The notes under the pieces: model-generated | Database searches by the model: none | What the model saw: the letters and a program-made list of their open reading frames with translations, nothing else | Told to the model about the DNA's origin: nothing | Translations under genes and position numbers: made by a program | In this document: piece by piece, positions 24,439 to 32,184 of the stretch | Layout of the letters: the number at the start of each line of letters is the position of its first letter | Numbering within the stretch: position 1 is the stretch's first letter | Source of the DNA: Psychromonas sp. Urea-02u-13 | GTDB taxonomy: Bacteria > Pseudomonadota > Gammaproteobacteria > Enterobacterales > Psychromonadaceae | Reading direction: 5' to 3' | DNA length: 32,184 bases | Assembly (NCBI RefSeq): GCF_002835995.1 | Contig: NZ_PJBZ01000085.1 | Span: 1-32,184, forward strand

Positions 24439-26739
24439 ATGAAACCTCAACTCACAATGTTTGCATTGTTAATTATCAGTGCATTCGCTCAGGGTGGCGA
24501 ATGGGAGCACCCTGCAGGAAATGAAATTGTGGCTGATTTAGTGGCAGCTAAAAGCTACATCGAAACTCATTATCCGGATATTGGTAGCGTGGCGCTTCGT
24601 TATGAAAGTGAAAGTAAGCTTGGCCATCAATATAATTTCAATATTACCCTAAATGGCGAATATAAAGCGCAACGCACGATTGTCTTACACACGGATAATT
24701 TAGGCATTGTTCAGCGTGTTTTTAAGAGTTTAGAAGATACTATTTTACGTGACGGTGTTGCCATAACAGCAACAGAGCTTGAGTCTCCTCGTCGGCTTAA
24801 AGCGAATTCTCCTCCTGAATTGTCTACTGGCTCCCTAGTTAATGCGCAGGTCAACGTGTTTGAACTTGATTTGAGAACCATGGATAAACAAGGCGCCCCC
24901 GATGTACCTTGGGCGGATGTCGCTGATTATCCGAACCCAGCGCGCTTTGTCTTGCGTGATGTCGATTTACTGAATTCGGGTGGTAAGTTTTATCTTTCTA
25001 ATGAGCGTGTGAAACAGGTGGATGCTGAGTACCTTGAAGCTAAAAATCCAGACTCTGGTGTATGGGAAAAAAATGATAGTGCCTCATTTCTTGCTTTAGA
25101 AGAGGCCATCGAATTTGATCAAATTGAAGATTTAAAAAACCTCACTTTTGCGAGTAACAACTTCACGCAGGTAATGGCATTTTATCAAATTGACCAGTCA
25201 CTTCGCTACTTGGAATCACTTGGTTACTCTCTTTTTTCCAATGCGGTCAAGTTTGATGGGCGTGGTCTGTCAAACAATAACTCTAGTTACTTCATGGGGC
25301 CTAAGGCGGTCATGTTTGGTATTGGTGGGTCACCCGATGCGCTTGATGCAGATGTTGTTCTTCATGAGCTGGCCCATGGCATTCATTATCAGATTGTACC
25401 GGATTGGGGATATGGGCACACCGGAGCAATGGCTGAAGGTTTTGCCGATTACTGGGCGGGGTCAAATAGCTATCGCAAGTTATACGAAGAAGGCAGTGAT
25501 TTCGAAATTGATACCGTGTTCAATTGGGATGGTTATTTCGGCAGTAAAATAGTGACGCGTAGTCTTTGGAATAAAAAAGCACGCTACTTTGAAGAAAGTG
25601 AGTACCGCGCTCATGAAAGTGCGGGGGGAGAGCTTGGCGACGAGCTGTGGTCTACCCCTTTATTCCAAACGCTAAAACAGGGGGCAGAGCACTACGGAAA
25701 AGACGCTTTTATTGAAGTTGATACGATCGTACTTGAATCGATGTATGGCATGGGTCGGAGCATGAAAATGCATGATCTGGCAGAGAGCATGATTTATGTT
25801 GCTAACAAGTTATATCCGGGGCGTGATTATGCTGCACTCTTGAAAGCTAATTTTCAGGTGCATGGATTATTCAAAGCTCCCTTTAGAGTTGAAGTCGACT
25901 CTCGTTACGTGGACCATAATAATCCGCTAAATATGCGCTTGATGGCTAACGGCCGTCAGGCTTTTATAGAGGGTCTAATAAAGACCTCTATTAGTGCGAG
26001 TGAGGCCCTTACATCAGATAAATTTTCCACGCTAGAGAAAAGGATTCATTTACCAAATGTGGCTATTTGTGGTGAATCATTTACGTTGAGCACTGCACTT
26101 GCTTACCAATATAATCGCCAGCTTCAGGCATTGGATTGGACCGAAGAGACAACGCTAGTATATGGGGTTCCTGAGCTTGATCAGAATGTTAAGATACAAA
26201 ACTCAGTATTACCGGATGCCACTGTCAATGAACATGGAGCTATAAATCATGGCTTTAAAAGCTTCAACTTTATTATCAATGGTGATTCGAACACCGTAGA
26301 CGATAACTTAGCGCTATACCTGAAAATTTCTCATGAAAATATTGCAGATCTACGTGTCACGGTTATTTCTCCTAAAGGAACACGACAGGATATTCTTACT
26401 CATCAAACCTATTCCCAATCGACACTCGCTCGATATTGGATCGCCAAACATGACAATAATCTTTCTACATTTATTGGCGAACCAATGGCTGGAACCTGGC
26501 GACTAGAAGTAACGGATTACTCTCCTGATAGTACTGGCAACTTGGTTGAATGGGCAGTTGCTAAGGTTGCACAATACAGTTGTACAAACACTGCCTCTAA
26601 TAGCAACAGTAATGAAAATAATGGCGCCGGATCTAGTAGTGGTGGCGCAATGTCACATGGTCTACTGCTCGGTCTCATTTTTTTATGCTTACGTCGTAAA
26701 CGACATCTTTATACTCAAACAGAACAAGGAAAAAAATGA
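24439..26739 (+). CDS. Zinc metalloprotease with P-domain and GlyGly-CTERM sorting tail
   Basis: A 766-residue exported protease. Signal peptide about 1-19; gluzincin site HELAH (309-313) with the third ligand Glu333 in MAEGFADYW, resembling fungalysin/M36-type enzymes. Residues about 600-710 look like a proprotein-convertase P-domain (beta sandwich; DLRVTVISPKGT, GTWRLEVTD). The end has an SSSGGAMSHG stretch, a hydrophobic helix (LLLGLIFLCL) and RRKR, which is a GlyGly-CTERM signal processed by rhombosortase and linked to type II secretion. It therefore probably acts at the cell surface. Its place between the receptor and two exported proteins suggests digestion of a haem protein. AAGGAA lies before the start; its stop overlaps the next ATG. 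Confidence 0.87.
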   Translation: MKPQLTMFALLIISAFAQGGEWEHPAGNEIVADLVAAKSYIETHYPDIGSVALRYESESKLGHQYNFNITLNGEYKAQRTIVLHTDNLGIVQRVFKSLEDTILRDGVAITATELESPRRLKANSPPELSTGSLVNAQVNVFELDLRTMDKQGAPDVPWADVADYPNPARFVLRDVDLLNSGGKFYLSNERVKQVDAEYLEAKNPDSGVWEKNDSASFLALEEAIEFDQIEDLKNLTFASNNFTQVMAFYQIDQSLRYLESLGYSLFSNAVKFDGRGLSNNNSSYFMGPKAVMFGIGGSPDALDADVVLHELAHGIHYQIVPDWGYGHTGAMAEGFADYWAGSNSYRKLYEEGSDFEIDTVFNWDGYFGSKIVTRSLWNKKARYFEESEYRAHESAGGELGDELWSTPLFQTLKQGAEHYGKDAFIEVDTIVLESMYGMGRSMKMHDLAESMIYVANKLYPGRDYAALLKANFQVHGLFKAPFRVEVDSRYVDHNNPLNMRLMANGRQAFIEGLIKTSISASEALTSDKFSTLEKRIHLPNVAICGESFTLSTALAYQYNRQLQALDWTEETTLVYGVPELDQNVKIQNSVLPDATVNEHGAINHGFKSFNFIINGDSNTVDDNLALYLKISHENIADLRVTVISPKGTRQDILTHQTYSQSTLARYWIAKHDNNLSTFIGEPMAGTWRLEVTDYSPDSTGNLVEWAVAKVAQYSCTNTASNSNSNENNGAGSSSGGAMSHGLLLGLIFLCLRRKRHLYTQTEQGKK

Positions 26740-28196
26740 AATATCAACTAACTATAGTGACTTTGGCTTTATTGGCTGCGGGTTGTAACAGTTCGGATTC
26801 TGGCGGTAGTTCAGATCAAAGTTCACCGACTTACAGTGTTTCGGGGCGTGTAACCGCGCTGGCTGCTAGCGGTAGTGAAACCGTCTGTGCGGATTTAAAT
26901 GGGAATTTTACCTGTGATTCAGGTGAACCGAGTGTGCCTGCAAACAACGGTCTATTTACCATTACCAGTAGCCAGAAAAGTATTCTGAATGCACCACTTA
27001 TTGTGCAGCTTGATGCGAGTGCAAGCAACTTGTCTCGTTATAGCAAAGCAAGCAAAAGTGGTGAAAAAACCAATGCTTTTTTTGTATCACCAGGACAGCA
27101 AAAAGCAACGGGTAATGAAATTAATGCCATCACTACCTTAGTGGCAGGTCAGGTTGCGTCAGGAAAAAGTATTGATGAAGCAGTTCAATTAGTAAAAAAA
27201 CAACTGCTTGCACTGGGGTTGCCTGCGACGGATAACTTACTCAATGAAGGTAGCAACAATGAGTATGCCACACTGGAAAATAATATTTTGTCCATTATTG
27301 GTGCCATGGACAAAAGCGCTGCAGATTACTCTTTGGCAATTTTGAGCGGTAGTTTAGAAGATTACAAAGATATTCTTCTAAACACTGCGCCTACCGAGGA
27401 AGCGCTGAAAGGTCTTGTGGATGAGTTAAATCAGAGCGCGGATGCAGTGGCACTTAATGATACTGGCGTAACCACGTTCTTATCTGATGGTGGTGTTAGC
27501 AGTATTTCTCAAGTGGATTACCCGGGTCAGGATGCAGATTTTGGTTCTGACGCAAAGGATAAAGGCTTTAAATTTGTCAAACTAGATGCCAATGGTCAGC
27601 CACTGGCGACTGAGGTAGCTGAATGGCCTTGTGTTAAAGATGAGCGCACAGGACTTATCTGGGAAAGTAAACTGAATGACGCCAGCTCAGCTCAACATTT
27701 TGATCGTCTATTTGCGTATCAGGTGTCTGGTAAATTCGAACCGTATATTGAAGATATTAAACTGGCTGGATGCGAAGCAACCGGAGATAACATCTGTACA
27801 ACAGAGCAATATGTTAACTATCTCAATGAAATGAAGGTTTGTGGTATTAGTACTTGGCGTTTACCTACTTTTAATGAATTCTATGGATTGATTAACTTTG
27901 GTGAAACACAGAAAGATGACGACGATGAGGTTTATGGTTTGACTCACGCTTACTTCCCACTGCAAAGTAAAGCGAGCTATTTGGAAACGGGTTCAGTTTG
28001 GACATCAACGCCAAGCTTTACTGAATATTCAGATACAGCGATGAGTGGCTCAGAAATGCGCTCACTTGTTCAGACTCGTGGTAGTAACCGAGGCACTGTC
28101 TCGATGATAGAAATTTACAGCGACCAAGTTGAAAATGACAACTATGACTCATATCAAATGCCACTACGCCTAGTTGCAAAAGGGATCACACAATAA
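26736..28196 (+). CDS. Lipoprotein with C-terminal DUF1566 (Lcl_C) domain
   Basis: A 486-residue lipoprotein; lipobox LAAGC with Cys17, then a Ser/Gly-rich linker. Residues about 33-250 form a region with a carboxypeptidase-like first strand set (YSVSGRVTALAASGSE, CADLNGNFTCDSGE). The C-terminal part (about 295-482) is a DUF1566 domain: RTGLIWE (304-310), WRLPTFNEF (374-382), and the closing LRLVAKG. Such domains occur in surface adhesins and in proteins beside haem receptors. The start codon overlaps the previous stop (ATGA), and the end overlaps the next gene by one base (TAATG), so all are translationally coupled. Confidence 0.82.
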   Translation: MKYQLTIVTLALLAAGCNSSDSGGSSDQSSPTYSVSGRVTALAASGSETVCADLNGNFTCDSGEPSVPANNGLFTITSSQKSILNAPLIVQLDASASNLSRYSKASKSGEKTNAFFVSPGQQKATGNEINAITTLVAGQVASGKSIDEAVQLVKKQLLALGLPATDNLLNEGSNNEYATLENNILSIIGAMDKSAADYSLAILSGSLEDYKDILLNTAPTEEALKGLVDELNQSADAVALNDTGVTTFLSDGGVSSISQVDYPGQDADFGSDAKDKGFKFVKLDANGQPLATEVAEWPCVKDERTGLIWESKLNDASSAQHFDRLFAYQVSGKFEPYIEDIKLAGCEATGDNICTTEQYVNYLNEMKVCGISTWRLPTFNEFYGLINFGETQKDDDDEVYGLTHAYFPLQSKASYLETGSVWTSTPSFTEYSDTAMSGSEMRSLVQTRGSNRGTVSMIEIYSDQVENDNYDSYQMPLRLVAKGITQ

Positions 28197-28759
28197 TGAA
28201 AAAACAAGTATTAGGGTTAATGCTCGCGTTATTACCGGTTGCTGGTATAGCTGCTCAAGAGTGCTCAATGAGTGAAGGTAAATCAGTACCCAACATTCGT
28301 TACCAATCTAATGATAATGGCACAGTTTATGATCGTATTTCAGGCCTAACTTGGATGCGCTGCCCACTAGGTAAAACATGGGATAAAGATAACCAAATTT
28401 GTGATGGTGAGGGTAATACGGTTTTCTGGCAAGCCGCTCTTAATGATGTTGAAGCGATTAACAACAGTGAAAGCAACGCGCTCTATCATTTTGCGGGTAA
28501 AACAAATTGGCGTTTGCCTAATATTAAAGAATTGGTGTCTTTGACCGAGCATAGCTGTCGAGCTCCTTCTTTAAATGAGAAAGCATTTTATGGTGCTTTC
28601 CCATATAAAACTACTGACGGTAGCTTAAAAGCGTATATTTGGAGTAATACGCCGACTGAAAACAATAATAAAGTGCTTACATACGACACGATTAATGGCG
28701 AAATTTATGAGCGAGGTTCAGCAGAAGTTGCCATTAGTGTCTTACTTGTTAGCGATTAA
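28196..28759 (+). CDS. Exported single-domain DUF1566 protein
   Basis: A 187-residue protein with a signal peptide (1-20, GIAA) and little more than one DUF1566 domain: YDRISGLTWM (45-54), NWRLPNIKELVSL (104-116) and a YIWSNTP strand. It has several Cys (23, 56, 69, 121) likely oxidised in the periplasm. It shares the RLP and WS/TWTSTP-type motifs with the preceding lipoprotein, so the two are paralogues from a tandem duplication and may form a complex. Last gene of the haem operon. Confidence 0.8.
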   Translation: MKKQVLGLMLALLPVAGIAAQECSMSEGKSVPNIRYQSNDNGTVYDRISGLTWMRCPLGKTWDKDNQICDGEGNTVFWQAALNDVEAINNSESNALYHFAGKTNWRLPNIKELVSLTEHSCRAPSLNEKAFYGAFPYKTTDGSLKAYIWSNTPTENNNKVLTYDTINGEIYERGSAEVAISVLLVSD

Positions 28760-28953
28760 TTTATGTTATTTTTTGTAAAAATAGGAGTACCGCTATAAAG
28801 CCTGGTATTTTTTTATTAAAAAAACTATTTTCTGTTGTATTTAAAATGATGAAGGTAAAAGTGCACGCTTATTAAATGTGTTATTAATGATCATTCTTAT
28901 TTCATATAGAATATGATGCAATAGTTTTTATTGTGATTTTTCATAATAAAAAA

Positions 28954-28991
28954 TTGTCTGTGGCTAATTAATAATATTTAGCCACAGACAA
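28954..28991 (-). terminator. Intrinsic terminator for the minus-strand adaptor gene
   Basis: A perfect 14-bp stem, TTGTCTGTGGCTAA (28954-28967) with TTAGCCACAGACAA (28978-28991), has a 10-nt loop. On the minus strand it is followed by TTTTTTATT. It lies 48 bases past the stop of the adaptor gene and also separates it from the convergent haem operon. A small GAGGTAG/CTACCTC pair (about 28998-29029) lies beside it. Confidence 0.75.
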
Positions 28992-29038
28992 TAAAATGAG
29001 GTAGGAGGCGGGCCATCAGTGACTACCTCTTATTTGTT

Positions 29039-30028
29039 TTATAGAGCATTAAAATATGACTTGTATGAATGTTGACGTACCGTGGCAGCACCAATAACAT
29101 CAATAAAGCCAAATAGTGGGTGCGGTTTTAATGCCGCTATCCAGGCTGATCCTGTTGCGCCGATTGGAATCACTTTACCTTCGGGCTGAATAATCTCTAA
29201 AATAACAGTACGCCCATGAGAACGCGCATTAGCACCAACATGTTGTTTTACACTTTGTGGCCCTTGTATTGGGGAGATAGATGATTCGCCTGTGCCAGCG
29301 GTAAAACTATGCACTCTTGCACGAAAGATTTCACCCGGGTAAGCATCAACATAAAATTCTGAAAATTGTCCTGGTTTTACATAACGATAAGTCTGATCTG
29401 AGATGCGCATTTCCATAAATTTTTTGGATGTATCATAGATATGCATATTACCGATACGGCTACCATCGGCGATATTAACCACGGACACTTGTCCATCAAA
29501 TGGGGCTTTTACCGTTTTTCTTTTTTGTACAAATAGTGTTTTTTCTAAATCTGCTTGCAGTGAAAGTAACGATGCATTGGCGACTTTAAGGTCTGATCTG
29601 TATTTTTCAACATCTCTAAATTTGAAGATTTCAGGTGATTTTTTTGCTCGTATTAAGTCACGTTTTTGCTGTGAAATAGACTCTTCTTGTTTGATAATTG
29701 AGGCTTTTATCTTTTTTATATCGGCGGCAGAATCGGTATCCACTAAGGTATAAATAATATCGCCTTTTTTAACAACTTGGTTATGGTCAACATAAATACG
29801 ATCAATTTCTTCACCAAATAGTGGAGATAGTATTGCATGTGGTGCTTTTACTGTTGACGAGTAGGTTAAATCAACGGGTGCCCACAAACGCGACATAATG
29901 CCTAATATAACTAAAATAAACACGCCACCAGAGACTATCCAGACTGCGCTTTTTAATGACCATTTTATTGCACCGGTCGAAACTAATACCCACATTAATA
30001 GGATATAAGGAATTATTATATCTTTCAT
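29039..30028 (-). CDS. HlyD/EmrA-type membrane-fusion (periplasmic adaptor) protein
   Basis: A 329-residue inner-membrane-anchored adaptor for efflux. Two N-terminal hydrophobic segments (about 3-22 and 27-46) precede the periplasmic part. The biotinyl-lipoyl half-motif ILSPLFGEEIDRIYVDHNQ (about 66-85) with VVKKGDIIYTL, the coiled-coil hairpin (about 100-165, Lys/Glu/Gln rich) and the second lipoyl half TVKAPFDGQVSVVN (about 172-185) are all visible. It resembles the YibH/AaeA branch. No matching transporter is adjacent; the next gene upstream encodes a membrane protein with about four helices that may be its partner, as in yibH-yibI. A TyrR-box-like site lies just upstream. Confidence 0.87.
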   Translation of the reverse strand: MKDIIIPYILLMWVLVSTGAIKWSLKSAVWIVSGGVFILVILGIMSRLWAPVDLTYSSTVKAPHAILSPLFGEEIDRIYVDHNQVVKKGDIIYTLVDTDSAADIKKIKASIIKQEESISQQKRDLIRAKKSPEIFKFRDVEKYRSDLKVANASLLSLQADLEKTLFVQKRKTVKAPFDGQVSVVNIADGSRIGNMHIYDTSKKFMEMRISDQTYRYVKPGQFSEFYVDAYPGEIFRARVHSFTAGTGESSISPIQGPQSVKQHVGANARSHGRTVILEIIQPEGKVIPIGATGSAWIAALKPHPLFGFIDVIGAATVRQHSYKSYFNAL

Positions 30029-30049
30029 TGTATTACCTTTTCATTTTTG

Positions 30050-30071
30050 GTTGTAAACACACATTTACAAC
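30050..30071 (-). promoter_or_regulatory. TyrR-box-like inverted repeat
   Basis: GTTGTAAA-N6-TTTACAAC is a perfect palindrome whose core TGTAAA-N6-TTTACA (30052-30069) equals the published TyrR recognition pattern. It lies 24 nt before the adaptor start codon. TyrR controls genes of aromatic amino acid transport and metabolism, so the efflux adaptor may handle an aromatic compound. The rest of 30072-30384 shows no gene. Confidence 0.5.
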
Positions 30072-30384
30072 ACCTTTAACTTTTATCGATAGGTGATAGA
30101 TACGTCTCACCAAGTGGTTAATAAACATCCCAGAAAGTCACTGTGCACTAACAGCACTATAAAAATTAATAACCACCATATTTGTAAAATAAATCAACAA
30201 CATAGTATTAATAGCAATTCGATTTTAAGATATGGATTTTTTACGACTCTCTTTGAGCATTAAAAACACCACATGTTGAGCGCATAAGTAGGTGATAAAA
30301 AGTATCTCCATCAGCACTAAAGCTATATTCGCTATATGTTCATCGTAATAAATAAACCGTCTTAGCTACAAAATCCATCACGCA

Positions 30385-30912
30385 TTAATGGGCTTGCCCA
30401 TCCTTGTGAGGTAATGTGTTTTTGTCATTATCATTGCCATGTATTTTGTTGTTTTTTGTCGCCAGTGCATTTTTAATAATGTCAGTCAGTGAAGCACCGA
30501 TGTGTTGCCAGTTAGCAAAAGCAATAATGATGGCAAGTACCCACCAAGTTTTGTTTATAAACAATCCACACAGTGACAATGCAAAGACTAATTGGATGTG
30601 TGTGCTATTTTTTTCTTGTGCTTTATGTACGGCAACTTCGTGTAATTCCCAGAGTAGATAAAAAACAAAAATAACCACCGCCAACGTGACAGCAAAAAGG
30701 TAACCACTAAAATATTCTGAATTGAATATCACCATCATGGTGTCATTAGGCGCATTCGTGAAGGTGCTTAAGTCGATATCTTTAGAGTTAATTGTGCCCA
30801 GTGGCGCCAACAAATACGCACATCCAAGCATCAAGCCCATAAAGCAGATAAATTTGAATAGAACGATGCAGATTATTGAAATGACTCTAAAAATACTTTT
30901 TATGATGTTCAT
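30385..30912 (-). CDS. Inner-membrane protein of unknown function
   Basis: A 175-residue protein with about four hydrophobic segments (roughly 11-38, 69-92, 105-120, 123-138) and a polar His/Asn/Lys-rich C-terminal tail, probably cytoplasmic. I do not recognise a named family. It lies 356 bases upstream of the HlyD-type adaptor on the same strand. A small membrane protein next to an adaptor is also seen in the yibI-yibH pair, but similarity to YibI cannot be shown by eye. Confidence 0.7.
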   Translation of the reverse strand: MNIIKSIFRVISIICIVLFKFICFMGLMLGCAYLLAPLGTINSKDIDLSTFTNAPNDTMMVIFNSEYFSGYLFAVTLAVVIFVFYLLWELHEVAVHKAQEKNSTHIQLVFALSLCGLFINKTWWVLAIIIAFANWQHIGASLTDIIKNALATKNNKIHGNDNDKNTLPHKDGQAH

Positions 30913-30979
30913 CTTATTTCCTAGTTTGCACTTTATATTTTGAAACTTAATATTTCGCTACCATAGTAACGATGAACGG

Positions 30980-30994
30980 CTGTAGTAACTACAG
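30980..30994. promoter_or_regulatory. Palindrome upstream of the membrane-protein gene
   Basis: CTGTAGTAACTACAG is a perfect 7-1-7 palindrome, 68 nt before the start of the minus-strand gene, and is a possible operator. No regulator is assigned. Confidence 0.3.
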
Positions 30995-31157
30995 GCTATT
31001 ACGATGGTTAATTAAGTTTAAGTGTATCCGCAAGACTCTGCTTCTAGGCTAATCAACACATGAAAAAACAGATGAAATAGGAACTTGTGGTTAGCCGTAT
31101 TAGTACGTTTTACTCTATGAGTAATACTGCTTTATGGTGCGGGTTATTGTTAAGTGC

Positions 31158-31208
31158 TAATTCACCTTCTTTGATTCACAACGAAGGTTAATCAAAGAAG
31201 GTGAATTA
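31158..31208. repeat. Perfect 19-bp inverted repeat
   Basis: TAATTCACCTTCTTTGATT (31158-31176) and AATCAAAGAAGGTGAATTA (31190-31208) pair without mismatch around a 13-nt loop. No T-run follows on either strand, so it is not a standard terminator. It lies in the 451-base gap between the membrane-protein gene and the LysR gene, where I see no coding region. Confidence 0.6.
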
Positions 31209-31363
31209 AGACTAAGGGGGGATATTGCTTTGTTGCCTTAAAAAATTAGTGGATCAATATGTTGATATCCACAAGTGGCTCAGGGCGTTTTTATTCATGC
31301 GGTTAAAAGTAGGGTAATGAACTGTGTTAGTCATAAGGCTTGTAAACTATTTAACCCAATATC

Positions 31364-32184
31364 TTATTCATAAGCCATTTTTTCTATTTTAATTTTATTC
31401 GCAAGCTTAATAAGTTGATCACTAAGCCACGTATTTGCAGGATCTTGAGTGACTTTACGATGCCAAATTAAGTAGCTTTTTACTTTTTGATAATCAAACG
31501 GTGGCTTGTGTATTTGTAATGATAATTTATCTTTTGATTGTAATGCCATCGATAAAGGCACAACGGTTAAATAGTCGGACTGACTAACAAGCATCATATT
31601 ACTAAACAAAGAACGGCCATGATAAATAATTTTCCGTTCGGTTACCTCTGTGTCCGTATAGTGTTCTAAGCTGAACTGCTTATACCGTGTTCGTTCTAAT
31701 ACTGCATGTTCCTCAGCAAAGAATTGTTCAAGTGATAAAGTGCCATTAATGCGTGGGTGAGATTGACTGCATACCACAACAAGTTCGCTTTCAAACAAGA
31801 GCATATTTTCTATATTAGGTTTATTCAATGGCAAAATATCAACCATCACATCAAACTTCTGAGTCAGCATAGCATCATAAAGATGTTCATCATCCCCAGG
31901 TTGATCATGTACCTCAATAGACACATTATCATTACTATTTAGAGAAAAATGATCGAGTAAAAACCACTGTAGATGTTCGGGGGCAGTGGTGACAAATTTA
32001 CGTGTTGTTAAGCTTGGGTCAAAAGTAGAAAACGAATGAAAAACACCACTCAACTGATGAACCGAAGTCTGAACCTGATTATATAAGCTTAGCGTTGCAC
32101 TCGTGGCGACAACACCTCTGCCTTTACGGATAAACAACGCCTGCCCCATTTCTTCTTTTAGGCGACCTAGCATAGTGCTAATGG
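31364..32184 (-). CDS. LysR-family transcriptional regulator, N-terminus outside window
   Basis: The frame is open to the window end, so the start lies beyond it; about 273 residues are visible. The first residues (ISTMLGRLKEEMGQALFIRKGRG) are the end of the LysR recognition helix and wing, followed by the substrate-binding domain (KFVTTAPEHL, DVMVDILPL, LVVVCSQSHP, YLTVVPLSMA). It resembles regulators of the LeuO/NodD-like group. Target unknown; the membrane-protein and adaptor genes on the same strand are candidates. Confidence 0.85.
   Translation of the reverse strand, partial: ISTMLGRLKEEMGQALFIRKGRGVVATSATLSLYNQVQTSVHQLSGVFHSFSTFDPSLTTRKFVTTAPEHLQWFLLDHFSLNSNDNVSIEVHDQPGDDEHLYDAMLTQKFDVMVDILPLNKPNIENMLLFESELVVVCSQSHPRINGTLSLEQFFAEEHAVLERTRYKQFSLEHYTDTEVTERKIIYHGRSLFSNMMLVSQSDYLTVVPLSMALQSKDKLSLQIHKPPFDYQKVKSYLIWHRKVTQDPANTWLSDQLIKLANKIKIEKMAYE

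Noticed and set aside
28784-28812. Terminator for the haem operon (TACC...GGTA then T-run)
   Set aside because: The T-run is good but the stem is only about four base pairs.

Overview
The window looks like AT-rich chromosomal DNA of a marine gammaproteobacterium, most likely Vibrionaceae or a close relative such as Photobacterium. This is inferred from gene content: a Fur-controlled haem-uptake operon with a GlyGly-CTERM protease, a ChaN-type lipoprotein, several LysR regulators and IS6-type elements. No rRNA, tRNA or CRISPR array was seen.

Layout. (1) 1-2764: two plus-strand genes of unknown function, the first cut by the window start. (2) 2765-3360: a junk zone with GGGGTC repeats, twin hairpins, the frameshifted C-terminal remnant of a TIR-like (ThsB/DUF1863-type) defence protein, and the end of an IS66-family element. 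(3) 3369-5125: a minus-strand operon of a 2-oxoglutarate/Fe(II) oxygenase, a short-chain dehydrogenase and a 59-residue protein, with a palindrome over its -10 box. (4) 5335-15577: two inactive IS6-family copies in opposite orientation bracket a plus-strand operon (6653-14800). (5) 15665-18288: a LysR regulator, then a decayed divergent pair of LysR regulator and PACE efflux pump. (6) 18488-28759: a ChaN-like lipoprotein, a large MITE-like palindrome, and a Fur-box-preceded operon of S9 peptidase, TonB-dependent haem receptor, zinc metalloprotease and two DUF1566 proteins. (7) 29039-32184: minus-strand HlyD-type adaptor (with a TyrR-box-like site), a membrane protein, and a LysR regulator cut by the window end.

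The most interesting region is 6653-14800. It encodes in order an ArsM-like arsenite methyltransferase, a ferritin-like diiron protein with aldehyde-oxygenase-like ligand spacing, an extended SDR resembling acyl-CoA/ACP reductases, a [2Fe-2S] ferredoxin, an AlkB-like membrane monooxygenase, a complete PstSCAB ABC transporter and a thioredoxin-type arsenate reductase (ArsC). No arsR and no arsenite efflux pump (ArsB/Acr3) is present. Read as a pathway: oxyanion import (Pst), reduction of arsenate (ArsC), methylation of arsenite (ArsM), and lipid-type reduction and oxidation chemistry by the other four. I infer a candidate biosynthetic cluster for an organoarsenical, possibly an arsenolipid or arsenic hydrocarbon, rather than a resistance operon. 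The individual family calls are well supported; the product is a hypothesis.
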